A DNA stretch of 64,000 bases from an uncultured Flavobacteriaceae bacterium. Lineage in GTDB: Bacteria > Bacteroidota > Bacteroidia > Flavobacteriales > Flavobacteriaceae. The notes under the pieces were generated by a model. The model had not been told where the DNA came from. It ran no database searches and saw only the letters and a list, made by a program, of their open reading frames with translations. How positions within the stretch are numbered: the stretch's first letter is position 1; each line of letters begins with the position of its first letter. Location of the stretch: positions 310,001 to 374,000 of the forward strand of contig CALFUL010000004.1 of NCBI GenBank assembly GCA_937929935.1. The letters run 5' to 3'. The position numbers and the translations under genes are program-made. This document shows, one piece after another, positions 16,941 through 26,315 of this stretch.

Positions 16941-18254
16941 ATGGCAACTAGCATTCGTACTCAACAAGAAATTTTAGAAAAATTAAAGATACCTGCATTA
17001 AATGCAATGCAAGAAGAGGCCATTGCTGTTATTGAAAAAACAGTAAATACCGTGCTTCTTTCGCCAACGGGTACGGGTAAAACGTTGGCTTTTTTATTGC
17101 CCATTATCAAAACAATAAACCCTGATGTTACTGAGGTACAGGTATTAATTCTAGTACCTTCTCGAGAATTGGCCATACAAATTGAACAAGTGGTTCGCAG
17201 TATGGGTGCAGGTCTTAAGGTTAACGCGGTGTATGGGGGCAGACCCATGTCAAAAGATAAAATTGAACTAAAACATACGCCTGCCATTTTAATAGGAACA
17301 CCTGGTAGAATTCTGGATCATTTTGATGCTAATCGCTTTTCAAAAACTACGATTAAAACATTGGTGTTAGATGAGTTTGATAAATCGCTTGAAACAGGTT
17401 TTGAGGTAGAGATGAATGCTATTATTGATGAGCTAACTCATCTTGAGAAACGCATTCTTACATCGGCTACTCAGGGGGTTAAAATTCCAAGTTTTGTGGG
17501 CTTAGATAGCCCTAAAATTATTACGTATTTAAACAAGAAAAAAGAATCTAATCTCACTATTAAAACGGTAGTTGCTGATGATAAAGACAAACTAAAGACC
17601 CTAGGTAGTTTATTACTTCATATTGGTAATGAACCCGGAATCATTTTTTGCAATTTAAAAGATAGTATTGAACGTGTTAGCCACTATTTAGATAAGAACC
17701 ACATAAATCACAGTTGTTTTTCTGGTGGCATGGAGCAAAGAGATCGTGAACGCTCTTTAATAAAATTCAGAAATGGTACGTCACAGATATTACTAGCGAC
17801 AGACTTAGCCGCTAGAGGAATTGATATTCCGGAGTTAAAGTTTATTGTTCATTATGAGCTTCCTAGAGCCATAGAAGAGTTTACGCATCGAAATGGAAGA
17901 ACAGCTCGTGTAAATGAAAAGGGAACAGCCTATGTCTTGCAATGGAAAAATGAGCGCTTGCCTGATTTTATTAAAAAGGATGCACCATTAGATATTTCTA
18001 AAAAGGCTGCTCATAAACCTCAATACTGGGAAACGTTATTTATTTCAGGTGGCCGAAAAGATAAAATTTCAAAGGGCGATATTGCGGGCTTATTTTTCAA
18101 ACAAGGCGGACTCAAAAAAGACCAACTGGGTGTTATTGAATTGAAACAAGATTGTGCATTTGTTTCTGTGCCACTTTCAGTCGCTACAGATTTGGTTGAA
18201 AAATTGAATAATACACGATTGAAAAAGAAAAAGGTAAGAGTAACAGTACTTTAA
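16941..18254 (+). CDS. DbpA-like DEAD-box RNA helicase with DEFD motif II
   Basis: 437 residues. Core motifs: SPTGTGKT, PSRELAIQ, TPGRILD, motif II LDEFDKS (DEFD in place of DEAD), TSATQGV, IIFCNLKDS, LATDLAARGIDIPEL and HRNGRTARV. The last 75 residues (KGDIAGLFFKQGGLKKDQLG, ending LKKKKVRVTVL) form the small RNA-recognition fold of the DbpA C-terminus, which in E. coli binds 23S rRNA hairpin 92. It probably acts in large-subunit assembly. It lies 4 bp after a second DEAD-box gene, so the two are co-transcribed. Confidence 0.88.
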   Translation: MATSIRTQQEILEKLKIPALNAMQEEAIAVIEKTVNTVLLSPTGTGKTLAFLLPIIKTINPDVTEVQVLILVPSRELAIQIEQVVRSMGAGLKVNAVYGGRPMSKDKIELKHTPAILIGTPGRILDHFDANRFSKTTIKTLVLDEFDKSLETGFEVEMNAIIDELTHLEKRILTSATQGVKIPSFVGLDSPKIITYLNKKKESNLTIKTVVADDKDKLKTLGSLLLHIGNEPGIIFCNLKDSIERVSHYLDKNHINHSCFSGGMEQRDRERSLIKFRNGTSQILLATDLAARGIDIPELKFIVHYELPRAIEEFTHRNGRTARVNEKGTAYVLQWKNERLPDFIKKDAPLDISKKAAHKPQYWETLFISGGRKDKISKGDIAGLFFKQGGLKKDQLGVIELKQDCAFVSVPLSVATDLVEKLNNTRLKKKKVRVTVL

Positions 18255-18299
18255 ACGCAATAACTTTATAATTTTAGAGGAGGTAATTAGTACAGAGAA

Positions 18300-19856
18300 A
18301 TGCATAAAGAAAATAAAGAAACCGAAAAAAAACATCAAATTTCATCTGAAGAAATAGATAACTGTATTTCTATTTTAGAACAATTGGTTTCAGATACGGA
18401 TCAAATTTTTGATATCCCTAAAGAGAAGCGAACGGCCTTGATAAAGGCATCTGGAATGCTCTCTAGACCTAGTAGAGAAGAGTTTGACCGTAGAAAAAAA
18501 GACGGTAAGAAAGCAGCAAAACGTAAAAAAGCAGCCAAAGATAGGGTAGCACGTAAAGAAACAGGAATTCGTAGTGCTCGTGAGGCTGATATTTTTGTTG
18601 CTCCAAAACTACTTGCTGCTGCTACCTTATCAAATAAAGAAACCTTAGAATTACAATCGCCGAGAAATTGTTACGTCTGTAAAACAGAATTCACAAAACT
18701 GCATCATTTTTACGATACCATGTGTACAGACTGCGGTGATTATAACTATGCAAAACGTTTTCAAAATGCAGATGTAAAAGGTCAGGTAGCGGTTATAACA
18801 GGTTCTCGTTTAAAAATAGGATATCATATTACCCTCATGTTACTTCGTGGCGGAGCGACGGTTATTGCAACTACGCGTTTTCCGGTAGATTCTGCCTTAC
18901 GTTTTTCAAAAGAAGAAGATTTTACTGAGTGGGGGCATAGGCTTAAAATACACGGACTCGATTTACGCCATATTCCTAGTGTAGAGATTTTTTGTAATTA
19001 TATAGAGCAAAAATATGAACAGCTTGATATTTTAATCAATAATGCTGCTCAAACGGTAAGACGTCCAGCAGGCTTTTACGCCCATTTAATGGCGAATGAA
19101 GAAAGACCTTTTGAATCTTTGCCAAAATTTGCACGTGATTTGTTATCAGATCATATGGGCTGTCTTAGTGAACTGAAAGCACTGACTTCAGGGGCATCTT
19201 CAAATAAAAACATGCCGGTTACTTGGCATGGTCCAGAACCTGGTATTGGTTTAAGAGCTTCTGCAAAACTATCACAGATACCCTATAGCTTTGACAATTC
19301 TCTGGTTGCGCAAGAAGTTTTTCCGGAAGGGGAATTAGATGCCGATTTACAACAAGTAGATTTAAGAAAAACAAATAGTTGGCGTTTAAAGCTAGGTGAG
19401 ATTGAAACCACTGAAATGATAGAAGTACAATTGGTAAATTCAGTAGCGCCCTTTGTCTTGTGTAATCGTCTTTCTGAAATCATGAAGAAAAATAACACCG
19501 GACAAAAGCATATTATCAACGTTTCTGCTATGGAAGGAAAATTTCATCGTTTTTTTAAAGAAAGTCGTCATCCGCATACCAATATGGCGAAAGCTGCTTT
19601 AAATATGCTGACGCATACTGCAGCACAGGCCTTGGCAAAAGAAGGTATTTTCATAAATGCAGTTGATACTGGTTGGGTAACTGATGAAGACCCAATTGAA
19701 TTAGCTAAGAAGAAAGAAGAATTACATGATTTTCAACCGCCTTTAGATATTGTAGACGGCGCCGCACGTGTCATGGATCCTTTGTTTGATGGGATTAATA
19801 CCGGAAAACATTGGAGTGGTAAATTTCTAAAAGATTACAAACCTATTAGTTGGTAA
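18300..19856 (+). CDS. Large SDR-family protein with N-terminal extension and zinc ribbon
   Basis: 518 residues. The first 110 are helical and very basic near residues 60-90. A four-cysteine ribbon follows (Cys124, Cys127, Cys142, Cys145), and then a short-chain dehydrogenase domain starting [12 protein letters not shown] (residues 163-174) with ILINNAAQT. In the active-site region (VSAMEGKF, then [14 protein letters not shown]) the serine and lysine are kept but the catalytic tyrosine position is Thr, flanked by His. Co-oriented with two RNA helicases, 45 bp downstream. An unusually good Shine-Dalgarno (GAGGAGG, 18277-18283) stands 16 bp before the ATG. Function unknown; redox activity doubtful. 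Confidence 0.8.
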   Translation: MHKENKETEKKHQISSEEIDNCISILEQLVSDTDQIFDIPKEKRTALIKASGMLSRPSREEFDRRKKDGKKAAKRKKAAKDRVARKETGIRSAREADIFVAPKLLAAATLSNKETLELQSPRNCYVCKTEFTKLHHFYDTMCTDCGDYNYAKRFQNADVKGQVAVITGSRLKIGYHITLMLLRGGATVIATTRFPVDSALRFSKEEDFTEWGHRLKIHGLDLRHIPSVEIFCNYIEQKYEQLDILINNAAQTVRRPAGFYAHLMANEERPFESLPKFARDLLSDHMGCLSELKALTSGASSNKNMPVTWHGPEPGIGLRASAKLSQIPYSFDNSLVAQEVFPEGELDADLQQVDLRKTNSWRLKLGEIETTEMIEVQLVNSVAPFVLCNRLSEIMKKNNTGQKHIINVSAMEGKFHRFFKESRHPHTNMAKAALNMLTHTAAQALAKEGIFINAVDTGWVTDEDPIELAKKKEELHDFQPPLDIVDGAARVMDPLFDGINTGKHWSGKFLKDYKPISW

Positions 19857-19966
19857 AGGTTGGTCAAACTTGTTTTTTAAATAGGGATTCCATTTTTAAC
19901 CTACAGTTTGTCAAAAACCTTCCAATGTACTAGTATTACGGAATTAATAATAAAAACCTAAGAAGT

Positions 19967-20140
19967 ATGAAAAGTACAGTACGAACTTATGTGATTGCAG
20001 GCGTATTTTTAACCTATTACGGACTCAAAGGCGACTTTGTGATTTGGTATAACGGTATAGCCCTAGTTCTTGGGATTTCTTCTTTTGTTATGGGGTATAT
20101 AGAATACCAAAAAGGCAAAGACATTGAAGACGGTTTGTAA
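19967..20140 (+). CDS. Small two-helix membrane protein (57 residues)
   Basis: The frame ATG 19967 to TAA 20138-20140 gives 57 residues, starting MKSTVRTYVIAGVFLTYYGL. Two hydrophobic segments (about 7-20 and 30-45) are joined by GDFVIWYNG, and the tail is charged (EYQKGKDIEDGL). No family was recognised. The regular hydrophobic pattern and the clean ATG support a real gene, but it has no operon partner. Confidence 0.55.
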   Translation: MKSTVRTYVIAGVFLTYYGLKGDFVIWYNGIALVLGISSFVMGYIEYQKGKDIEDGL

Positions 20141-20179
20141 GGCAAATGCGCTGAAGGGTATACCTTTTTAAAAAGGTAC

Positions 20180-20476
20180 TTATAAGGGTATGACAACTCC
20201 TAAACCTAAGGTTATGCCACTCAAGCCGGTGGTCACTTTACCACCGTTTTGGTAGGTTAAAAAGGCACCATCATCATTTCCGTTAAGTTTTAATTTAGTC
20301 CCCAAGAAAACATCTAAATCTACGTATCCTCTGAGTACAAAAAAGCTAACTGGGTACTCGCATAAAAATCCTGCTCCTAAACCGTAATCAAGTGAATTCA
20401 AATCAATAGAATCCTTGTCAATAAGTCCGTTTATATTGTTGTCAGAAGTTATATTGAACTGTGAATAGGCGAGCAT
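20180..20476 (-). CDS. Possible remnant of an outer-membrane beta-barrel protein
   Basis: 98 residues with alternating polar/hydrophobic strands (FFVLRGYVDLDVFLGTKLKL) and a final strand GLSGITLGLGVVIPL like the end of a small outer-membrane barrel. There is no signal peptide, and an in-frame TAA stands three bases before the ATG. So this is either the 3' end of a decayed barrel gene or a chance frame. The 300 bp upstream contain another short minus-strand frame (20495-20680) that does not join it in frame. Confidence 0.4.
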   Translation of the reverse strand: MLAYSQFNITSDNNINGLIDKDSIDLNSLDYGLGAGFLCEYPVSFFVLRGYVDLDVFLGTKLKLNGNDDGAFLTYQNGGKVTTGLSGITLGLGVVIPL

Positions 20477-20798
20477 CCCTTTAAACTGAACAAACTAATT
20501 GTATTTTTCACTAGGACTATAAATTGACTTATAATATTTGTATGTGAAAATATGACTTTTAAGTTCATTGGTCAGTCTTATATGACCAGAGAAATCAGCA
20601 GCAGATGTTTTTGCACCTGAAACCCTGTTTGAATAGGTAAATGAAGACTTCACACCGTCAAGGGTAAACCCTTGCAGCACACAATTTTTTTTAAGCTATC
20701 CTAATAAATTAACTTCTCAATAACAGTAAATTCCTACTTAGGGCATTACATTTATTGCCAAATTCAAAAGAACAAAAACCAACAATCTACTTCAGCCT
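20477..20798. other. Intergenic stretch without a supported gene
   Basis: It holds one 61-codon minus-strand frame (20495-20680, GTG start) that looks weakly protein-like but has no recognised family, and the leader of the next + strand gene. Nothing else was seen. Confidence 0.4.
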
Positions 20799-21758
20799 AT
20801 GAAAACGAGACTCCTTCTATTTTTATCAGTAATGGCATGGGTAACCATGAGCGCGCAAAGCGAAAATAAAGAACTCAATGAGGGGTCTCAAAACATCATT
20901 TCAGGTGTTGTTGCTGAAAAAACTAATGGCGCCCCGTTGCCTTATGCCTATTTGACCATAGCAAAAGTTGGATTAGGAACAGTAACTGATGGCGATGGGA
21001 AGTTTCAAATAGTGATTTCGGATGAATACAATTCGCTGACCATTACTATTTCTTATTTAGGTTTTGAAGATTTACCCTTAACAGTGTCTGATTTTAAAGC
21101 AAGAAATAAGGATGTATTCCGGTTGAAAGCAAAGGCTATGTCACTTAATGAAGTCGTTGTGAAATCAAGAAAGATGCCTAGTGCCAAGGCTTTATTAAGA
21201 AAAACCATTAAAAATATACCTAAAAATTATACCAATTCGACTGCTAAGCTCACGGGCTATTATCGTGAAACTATGAAAGAGAATGGGGTGTATATTAAGT
21301 ATGCTGATGCCGCTTGTGATTACTATGCCGCGCCCTACCGCAAAAAGAACTACAAATGGAGAGAATACCAGAATCCGTTTGATTTTTCATTTGGCATCGG
21401 TGCTTTTAGTAATAGTAATGACCTACATCGCATACATTTTCATCATAAAACTACTAAAGAAGAAAAGGTTAATATCATTGACTCACGATCAAGCGACAAC
21501 TTAAGCAAAAAAGATTTTGAGTCAAATATAGCTGGGGGTCCGTTGGGTTTGTTTGCTAGAAATAGAGTAAAATATCAAGAGAGTTTTTTAGGTAAAAAGG
21601 CCACTCGTGATTTTAATTATACGGTTTCTGAAGAACAAGACGAAACAGGTGCTTGGGTATATGTTTTAGATTTTCATACTAAGACTACAACAGCAGAATT
21701 AGATGCGCTTGAATCGACAAAAAAACCGCCGGCAATGGTTTTTGGCGAACAGGCGTAA
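20799..21758 (+). CDS. Carboxypeptidase-regulatory-like domain protein (N-terminal part of a frameshifted fusion)
   Basis: 319 residues. A signal peptide (MKTRLLLFLSVMAWVTMSAQ) is followed by a CarboxypepD_reg-like beta-sandwich (about residues 34-110: GVVAEKTNGAPLPYAYLTIA, then GTVTDGDGKF). The chain ends abruptly in PPAMVFGEQA. Dropping one A from the A7 run at 21719-21725 joins this frame to the next one, which goes on with the same protein (RRQWFLANRRKLLKGRIYID). The intact product would be a secreted protein of about 1,170 residues that carries a peptidase. The stop is either a real mutation or a homopolymer length error. Confidence 0.75.
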   Translation: MKTRLLLFLSVMAWVTMSAQSENKELNEGSQNIISGVVAEKTNGAPLPYAYLTIAKVGLGTVTDGDGKFQIVISDEYNSLTITISYLGFEDLPLTVSDFKARNKDVFRLKAKAMSLNEVVVKSRKMPSAKALLRKTIKNIPKNYTNSTAKLTGYYRETMKENGVYIKYADAACDYYAAPYRKKNYKWREYQNPFDFSFGIGAFSNSNDLHRIHFHHKTTKEEKVNIIDSRSSDNLSKKDFESNIAGGPLGLFARNRVKYQESFLGKKATRDFNYTVSEEQDETGAWVYVLDFHTKTTTAELDALESTKKPPAMVFGEQA

Positions 21759-24306
21759 ATTGTTAAAAGGTAGAATTTATATTGATAGAGATGATTTAGC
21801 CGTGGTGCGCTATGAATGTGCGGTACCCAATGATTTGAAAGAATATTTTTGTGGCTATACTTTTAATATAATTAAGCATTTTGACTACAAACTTGATGTA
21901 CGTTTCGCGAAAAAGAAAAACACCTATTACCTTGATGAAATTCGGCATGAAGATGAGTTTATTTTTAAAGACAGTATAAAAGAAACCACCACGTATTATT
22001 CAGCAATCTCCGAATTTAAAACAAAGACCCTTCAAACTGAAAATGTAAAAAAAATCTCAAAAGAAGAGAGTTTTGCGAATACCAACTTAAATCAGTTGCA
22101 TGAATTTCCGTTAGATTATAATGCATCCTTTTGGAAGGATTTTACTGAAGAAAATCCTTTAGCCACTATAGATACTATGATTAGAAAGGATATGGAGCTT
22201 GAAAAGCCTTTAGAAAAACAATTTCGTGACAAACATATTCGCAATGATTCTATGCCAGCACCTGTTGCTAAAAAAGAACCATCTAGCTTTAATATCCATG
22301 GAGAAAAATATACTGATGATTATGCATGGTTAAAAGATACCATCGCACCCAAGAATAATGAAGCGGTTATGAAGTATTTGCGAGCGGAAAATAAATACAC
22401 GGATAATTATAACATTCCGTTAAGAAGGGCGCAGCGTAATATTTATAAGTCTTTGGTTAGTTTGGTAGAAAAAAATACCACTTCATTGCCTACCAAAGAA
22501 AATGGTTATCACTATTACAGTAAGTATACTGAGGATGATGAATACCCCGTATATTATAGAAAAGCAGTTAATGATACGCTTGAAGTTGAATTGTTGAATG
22601 TCAATACTATGGCAAAAGACAAAATGTTTTATAACGCAGGATTAGGAGCCGTAAGCCCGAATAACCACTTAATCGCTGTTTATGAAAATACCACGGGTAC
22701 TGATGAATATATTTTAAAAATTAAAGATTTAAGAACCCAAACCTTTCTTACGGATTCAATTCCGCGTAGTGGTGGTATTGTATGGTTGAACGATTCTACT
22801 TTTTTGTATTCCAATGTAGAAAAAGCGACCTACCGATCATCAAAAATATTAAAGCATGTATTGGGTAGTAAACCTTCAGATGACTCCGTTATTTATGAAG
22901 AAATTGACCCCAGTTTTAATGTAGGTATTCGAAAATCTAAATCAAAAGATTATATTTTTTTGACCTCAAGTAGTAGTACGTCATCTGAAACATCATACTT
23001 GAAAACCACAGAAGCTACGGGCGAGTTTAAAATGATTCGACCACGTGAAAAGGGTCATATGTACTCAGTTTTTCATCACAATGACAAGTTTTATATGAGT
23101 ACTAATAAAGATGCTATCAATAATAAAATTGCAGCTGTTGCTATTGAAAATGTTTCAAAAGGGAAGTGGCGCGATGTGATTCCGCATCATGAGGGAGTCC
23201 TTCTTCAAGGCTTTCAAATATTTGATAATTATTTAGTCATAAGCGAAAAAGAGAATGCGCAATCGCGCATCAGAATTATTGATCAAACCACTCAAAAAAG
23301 TCATCAAATAAACTTTAAAGAGGAGTTTTATAATATAGGAATGGGATATAATCCTGATTTTGCTACAGACAGTCTGCAATTCAATTACAGTTCTTTTGAA
23401 ACGCCTTCTACCACCTTTAAATACCATATGCAGACCAAAGAAAAAAGAGTAGTTAAGCAACATAGCAAGGCACTTTTGAACCCCTTTCTAAAATATAAAG
23501 TTGAGCGTAAATGGGTACCTGCCAAAGATGGCAAACTAATACCTTTAACACTTATCAGTCATAAATGGCGCTTGAACACTAAAAAGAACAAACGTGTTTA
23601 TTTAACTTCATATGGGGCCTATGGTTTTGGGCAAGGTATTGCTAGAGGGTCAATGGTTCAACATTTGGTTAGTGCGGGTTATGTGTATGCGATAGCACAT
23701 GTACGAGGTGGCGATGATATGGGGCGTGAATGGTATGAAGATGGTAAACTATTTAATAAGAAAAATACCTTCTCAGATTTTATTAGCTGTGCCGAATATT
23801 TAATTACTGAAGAATATGCCGAAAAAGGAAGCATTGTTGCTGACGGAGCCAGTGCTGGAGGTTTATTGATGGGTGCTGTAGTCAATGAACGGCCAGAATT
23901 ATTTAATACCGTGGTTTTAAATGTGCCCTTTGTAGATGTGATTAATACCATGTTAGATGAGAAATTACCGCTAACGGCCGGCGAATTTGAAGAATGGGGA
24001 AATCCTAAGAATAAAAAGGAATATGCCTATATAAAATCATATAGTCCGTATGACAATGTGAAAGCACAAGCATACCCCAATCTTTTGTTTTTTACGGCTT
24101 TAAATGATACGCGGGTAGGGTATTGGGAGCCTGCTAAGATGGTCGCGAAACTTAGAGCCAAAAAAACCGATGATAATGTACTCTTATTAAAAACGGACTT
24201 CTTTAATGGTCATGGTGGCGGTTCGGGGCGCTTTTCAGCATATAGAGATGCTGCTTATAAACTGGCTTTGATTTATGAATTAGCAGAAGTACCTAAAATT
24301 GATTAG
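21703..24306 (+). CDS. S9 family prolyl oligopeptidase, oligopeptidase B type (C-terminal part of the fusion)
   Basis: 867 residues in the frame beginning at ATG 21703, which overlaps the preceding frame; this ATG is probably not the true start. The first 190 residues continue the regulatory-domain protein. The peptidase begins near APVAKKEPSSFNIHGEKY, with a beta-propeller and then an alpha/beta-hydrolase domain. The triad is Ser717 (GASAGG), Asp802 (ALNDTRVGYWEP) and His837 (NGHGGGSGR). Oligopeptidase B cleaves short peptides after basic residues. With the upstream signal peptide restored, the enzyme would be secreted. Confidence 0.85.
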   Translation: MRLNRQKNRRQWFLANRRKLLKGRIYIDRDDLAVVRYECAVPNDLKEYFCGYTFNIIKHFDYKLDVRFAKKKNTYYLDEIRHEDEFIFKDSIKETTTYYSAISEFKTKTLQTENVKKISKEESFANTNLNQLHEFPLDYNASFWKDFTEENPLATIDTMIRKDMELEKPLEKQFRDKHIRNDSMPAPVAKKEPSSFNIHGEKYTDDYAWLKDTIAPKNNEAVMKYLRAENKYTDNYNIPLRRAQRNIYKSLVSLVEKNTTSLPTKENGYHYYSKYTEDDEYPVYYRKAVNDTLEVELLNVNTMAKDKMFYNAGLGAVSPNNHLIAVYENTTGTDEYILKIKDLRTQTFLTDSIPRSGGIVWLNDSTFLYSNVEKATYRSSKILKHVLGSKPSDDSVIYEEIDPSFNVGIRKSKSKDYIFLTSSSSTSSETSYLKTTEATGEFKMIRPREKGHMYSVFHHNDKFYMSTNKDAINNKIAAVAIENVSKGKWRDVIPHHEGVLLQGFQIFDNYLVISEKENAQSRIRIIDQTTQKSHQINFKEEFYNIGMGYNPDFATDSLQFNYSSFETPSTTFKYHMQTKEKRVVKQHSKALLNPFLKYKVERKWVPAKDGKLIPLTLISHKWRLNTKKNKRVYLTSYGAYGFGQGIARGSMVQHLVSAGYVYAIAHVRGGDDMGREWYEDGKLFNKKNTFSDFISCAEYLITEEYAEKGSIVADGASAGGLLMGAVVNERPELFNTVVLNVPFVDVINTMLDEKLPLTAGEFEEWGNPKNKKEYAYIKSYSPYDNVKAQAYPNLLFFTALNDTRVGYWEPAKMVAKLRAKKTDDNVLLLKTDFFNGHGGGSGRFSAYRDAAYKLALIYELAEVPKID

Positions 24307-24545
24307 TAAACATTTATTCGATAATCGAGAGACATGAATTCAGGTTGGATAAAAAATTAGCAGGAAATAAGTGCTTCTTATGCGAGTAGATTATAATTTA
24401 ACTAAGCAAAGAGGTCGTTGGCTTATTGATTTAAGGTAACTGTCTTGACAAAAACTTATTAGGTCTACTGGCTAAAAACAAAAATCACGCTCAAAACACT
24501 TTTTTATAATTTGTGATATCTTTAGCGTTCATTTAAAAGATCTTC

Positions 24546-25118
24546 ATGCGCACTAAAATAACATATCTACTTTTTACATTTCTTATTTCATTACCTGCAT
24601 TGTCACAAAATGAAAGTCCTGCCAAACAGTTCTGGAACAACTTACAAGCGCATTGTGGCAAGGCCTACCAAGGTACTTTAGCCTTACCAGAAGAAGATGA
24701 AGATTTTGGAGGTAAGAAACTTGTCATGCATGTACGTTCTTGTAGCGATACCGAGATTAAAATACCTTTTTTTGTTGGAGAGGACAGATCGCGGACATGG
24801 ATTTTGACTTATGAAAATGACCGTATTGCTTTAAAACATGACCATAGACATGAAGATGGTACTGAAGATGCTATTAATTTTTACGGTGGTATAACTAGCA
24901 ATTCTGGTAAAGTTGGCGTACAAATCTTTTCCGCAGATGCAGATACACAACGTATGATTCCAGGGGCAGCCACTAATGTTTGGTGGATTACTATTGACGC
25001 TACCACATTTACTTATAACCTAAGACGTTTAGATACAGAACGTGTGTTTAAAGTTGTTATGAATCTTACAAAACCAATTGACGCTCCAGAAGCTCCTTGG
25101 GGTTGGGAGGGGGAATAG
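24546..25118 (+). CDS. Secreted protein of unknown function
   Basis: 190 residues with a signal peptide (MRTKITYLLFTFLISLPALS). The mature part starts with SPAKQFWNNLQAHCGKAYQG and contains two Cys, many acidic residues and a conserved-looking block WILTYENDRIALKHDHRHED. It is probably a periplasmic or outer-surface protein of a Bacteroidota-wide hypothetical family. The 240 bp in front of it hold no gene; a TATCTTTA sequence shortly upstream may be its promoter. Confidence 0.7.
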   Translation: MRTKITYLLFTFLISLPALSQNESPAKQFWNNLQAHCGKAYQGTLALPEEDEDFGGKKLVMHVRSCSDTEIKIPFFVGEDRSRTWILTYENDRIALKHDHRHEDGTEDAINFYGGITSNSGKVGVQIFSADADTQRMIPGAATNVWWITIDATTFTYNLRRLDTERVFKVVMNLTKPIDAPEAPWGWEGE

Positions 25119-25295
25119 TCATTTATAGTAAAGCACCTGGTGGGAAGCCCAGGAGACATTCGTAAGAAGAAAAAAATAGTAGCTTTCGAGACAAACCCCA
25201 GAGCATTTAATCTCGATTACCGAGTAAACTTCTGCATGATTACGGTAACTGGTTGAGAATAATGATGTAGTTTCGCGCCTTCAAAATACAGCAGT

Positions 25296-25745
25296 ATGAA
25301 ACGTATAAGTCAATATAAGAAGCTATTTGGTATTGAAAAAGAGATTGATCTTAAAACACTAAAAAAGGAGTACCGTAATTTGGTAAAAGAATGGCACCCT
25401 GATAAGTTTCAAGACGGCGATGCAAAAAAAGAAGAAGCCGAAGTACAAAGCCGTGCTATAATCGATGGCTATCATTTTTTGGTAAGTATAGCTCCAGAAA
25501 CTATTGCGGCAAATCTAGAAGCCTATACCGAAACTATAACAAATTCAGGTATTGCAGATTACTTTCATAGAGGCTTGCTGTTAGAAATCACTTTTTCAGA
25601 TGGCAGCACCTATGAGTATTTTGGTGTAACAAAGCCTGTATATCAAAAGATGATAAAATCAAACAAATTGAATCGTTTCGCGAAACGTTCTATCTATCCT
25701 AAGTATACCTATAGAAAATCAAAACGTGCGCTGCAAGAGGGGTAA
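25296..25745 (+). CDS. DnaJ-domain protein with C-terminal KTSC domain
   Basis: 149 residues. Residues 1-60 are a J domain with the HPD signature (VKEWHPDKFQDGD), which stimulates DnaK ATPase. Residues 85-140 match the KTSC fold (ITFSDGSTYEYFGVTKPVYQ, then NRFAKRSIYPKYTYRK). This combination is known in Flavobacteriia. Probable co-chaperone directed to a specific, unknown client. It is the last ordinary gene before the accessory island. Confidence 0.85.
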   Translation: MKRISQYKKLFGIEKEIDLKTLKKEYRNLVKEWHPDKFQDGDAKKEEAEVQSRAIIDGYHFLVSIAPETIAANLEAYTETITNSGIADYFHRGLLLEITFSDGSTYEYFGVTKPVYQKMIKSNKLNRFAKRSIYPKYTYRKSKRALQEG

Positions 25746-25787
25746 TGTTATTATAAATGCATTATTGCGATAATTACTGAAATTGTT

Positions 25788-26163
25788 CCATAATGTCTTG
25801 CGTTGTGCGGCATAAAAATAGAAGGTCTTGTAGACCTTTTGCTCTTTGCGCGAGTTGCAGTGCTGGCCTTATTTGGCATTACACTTTCTATATTTTTTTC
25901 TTTTTTTTACCAACGCTTCATCTCGCCTAAATTTTAAAAGATTATTAATCTTCCAAAATTATAGCGTCTCAAAAGATAATGAAGTAGAAAAGCAATTCCG
26001 CTTTGAGATTCATGAATACCTTTAAAAAGCAATAGACAAGCAATGAATAAACACTTATTATGCGCCGGTCCGACCTCTGGCGGAAGCCGACGGTAGAAGC
26101 GCAGCTTCATGAATTCCCATTATTAAAATAACTAGCCATGAATAAATGTGTGTGGAATGGGAA
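25788..26163. repeat. Repeat family B, copy 1 (long, interrupted form)
   Basis: This stretch has no gene. It opens with CCATAATGTCTTGCGTTGTG and closes with GTGTGTGGAATGGGAA, the same beginning and end as the copies at 28519-28680 and 29381-29540. The shared GCCGACG core is also present. Copy 1 is about 210 bp longer, so extra DNA lies inside it. It stands just before hipBA. Confidence 0.55.
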
Positions 26164-26186
26164 TATTCCAAAAAGATAAATAATAA

Positions 26187-26246
26187 AGTATATATTATTA
26201 TACTAAATTTATTTTTTTATATAAAAAAGTATATATAAGTATACTT
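26187..26246. promoter_or_regulatory. Two palindromes, candidate HipB operators
   Basis: AGTATATATTATTATACT (26187-26204, a palindrome with central TATTAT) and AAGTATACTT (26237-26246, a perfect palindrome within a longer AAGTATA-TATA repeat) share the half site TATACTT. They lie 70-130 bp before the hipB ATG at 26316, where HipB-type repressors bind their own promoter in known systems. The assignment is inference. Confidence 0.55.
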
Positions 26247-26315
26247 TTGTTGTATATAATCACTAAATGTATATTTATTTATACTATTTTAATATTTTTT
26301 CATATATTTATACAT

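Noticed and set aside
18277-18299. Riboswitch or leader peptide before the SDR gene
   Set aside because: Only a Shine-Dalgarno-like GAGGAGG was seen in a 45-bp gap; no room for a structured element.
20495-20680. 61-residue minus-strand frame next to the barrel remnant
   Set aside because: GTG start, no family, not in frame with the remnant; too weak to call a gene.
21700-21765. Programmed frameshifting at the A7 run
   Set aside because: No stimulating hairpin or Shine-Dalgarno-like element is visible and the needed shift is +1 (or one lost base), which fits a homopolymer error or mutation better.
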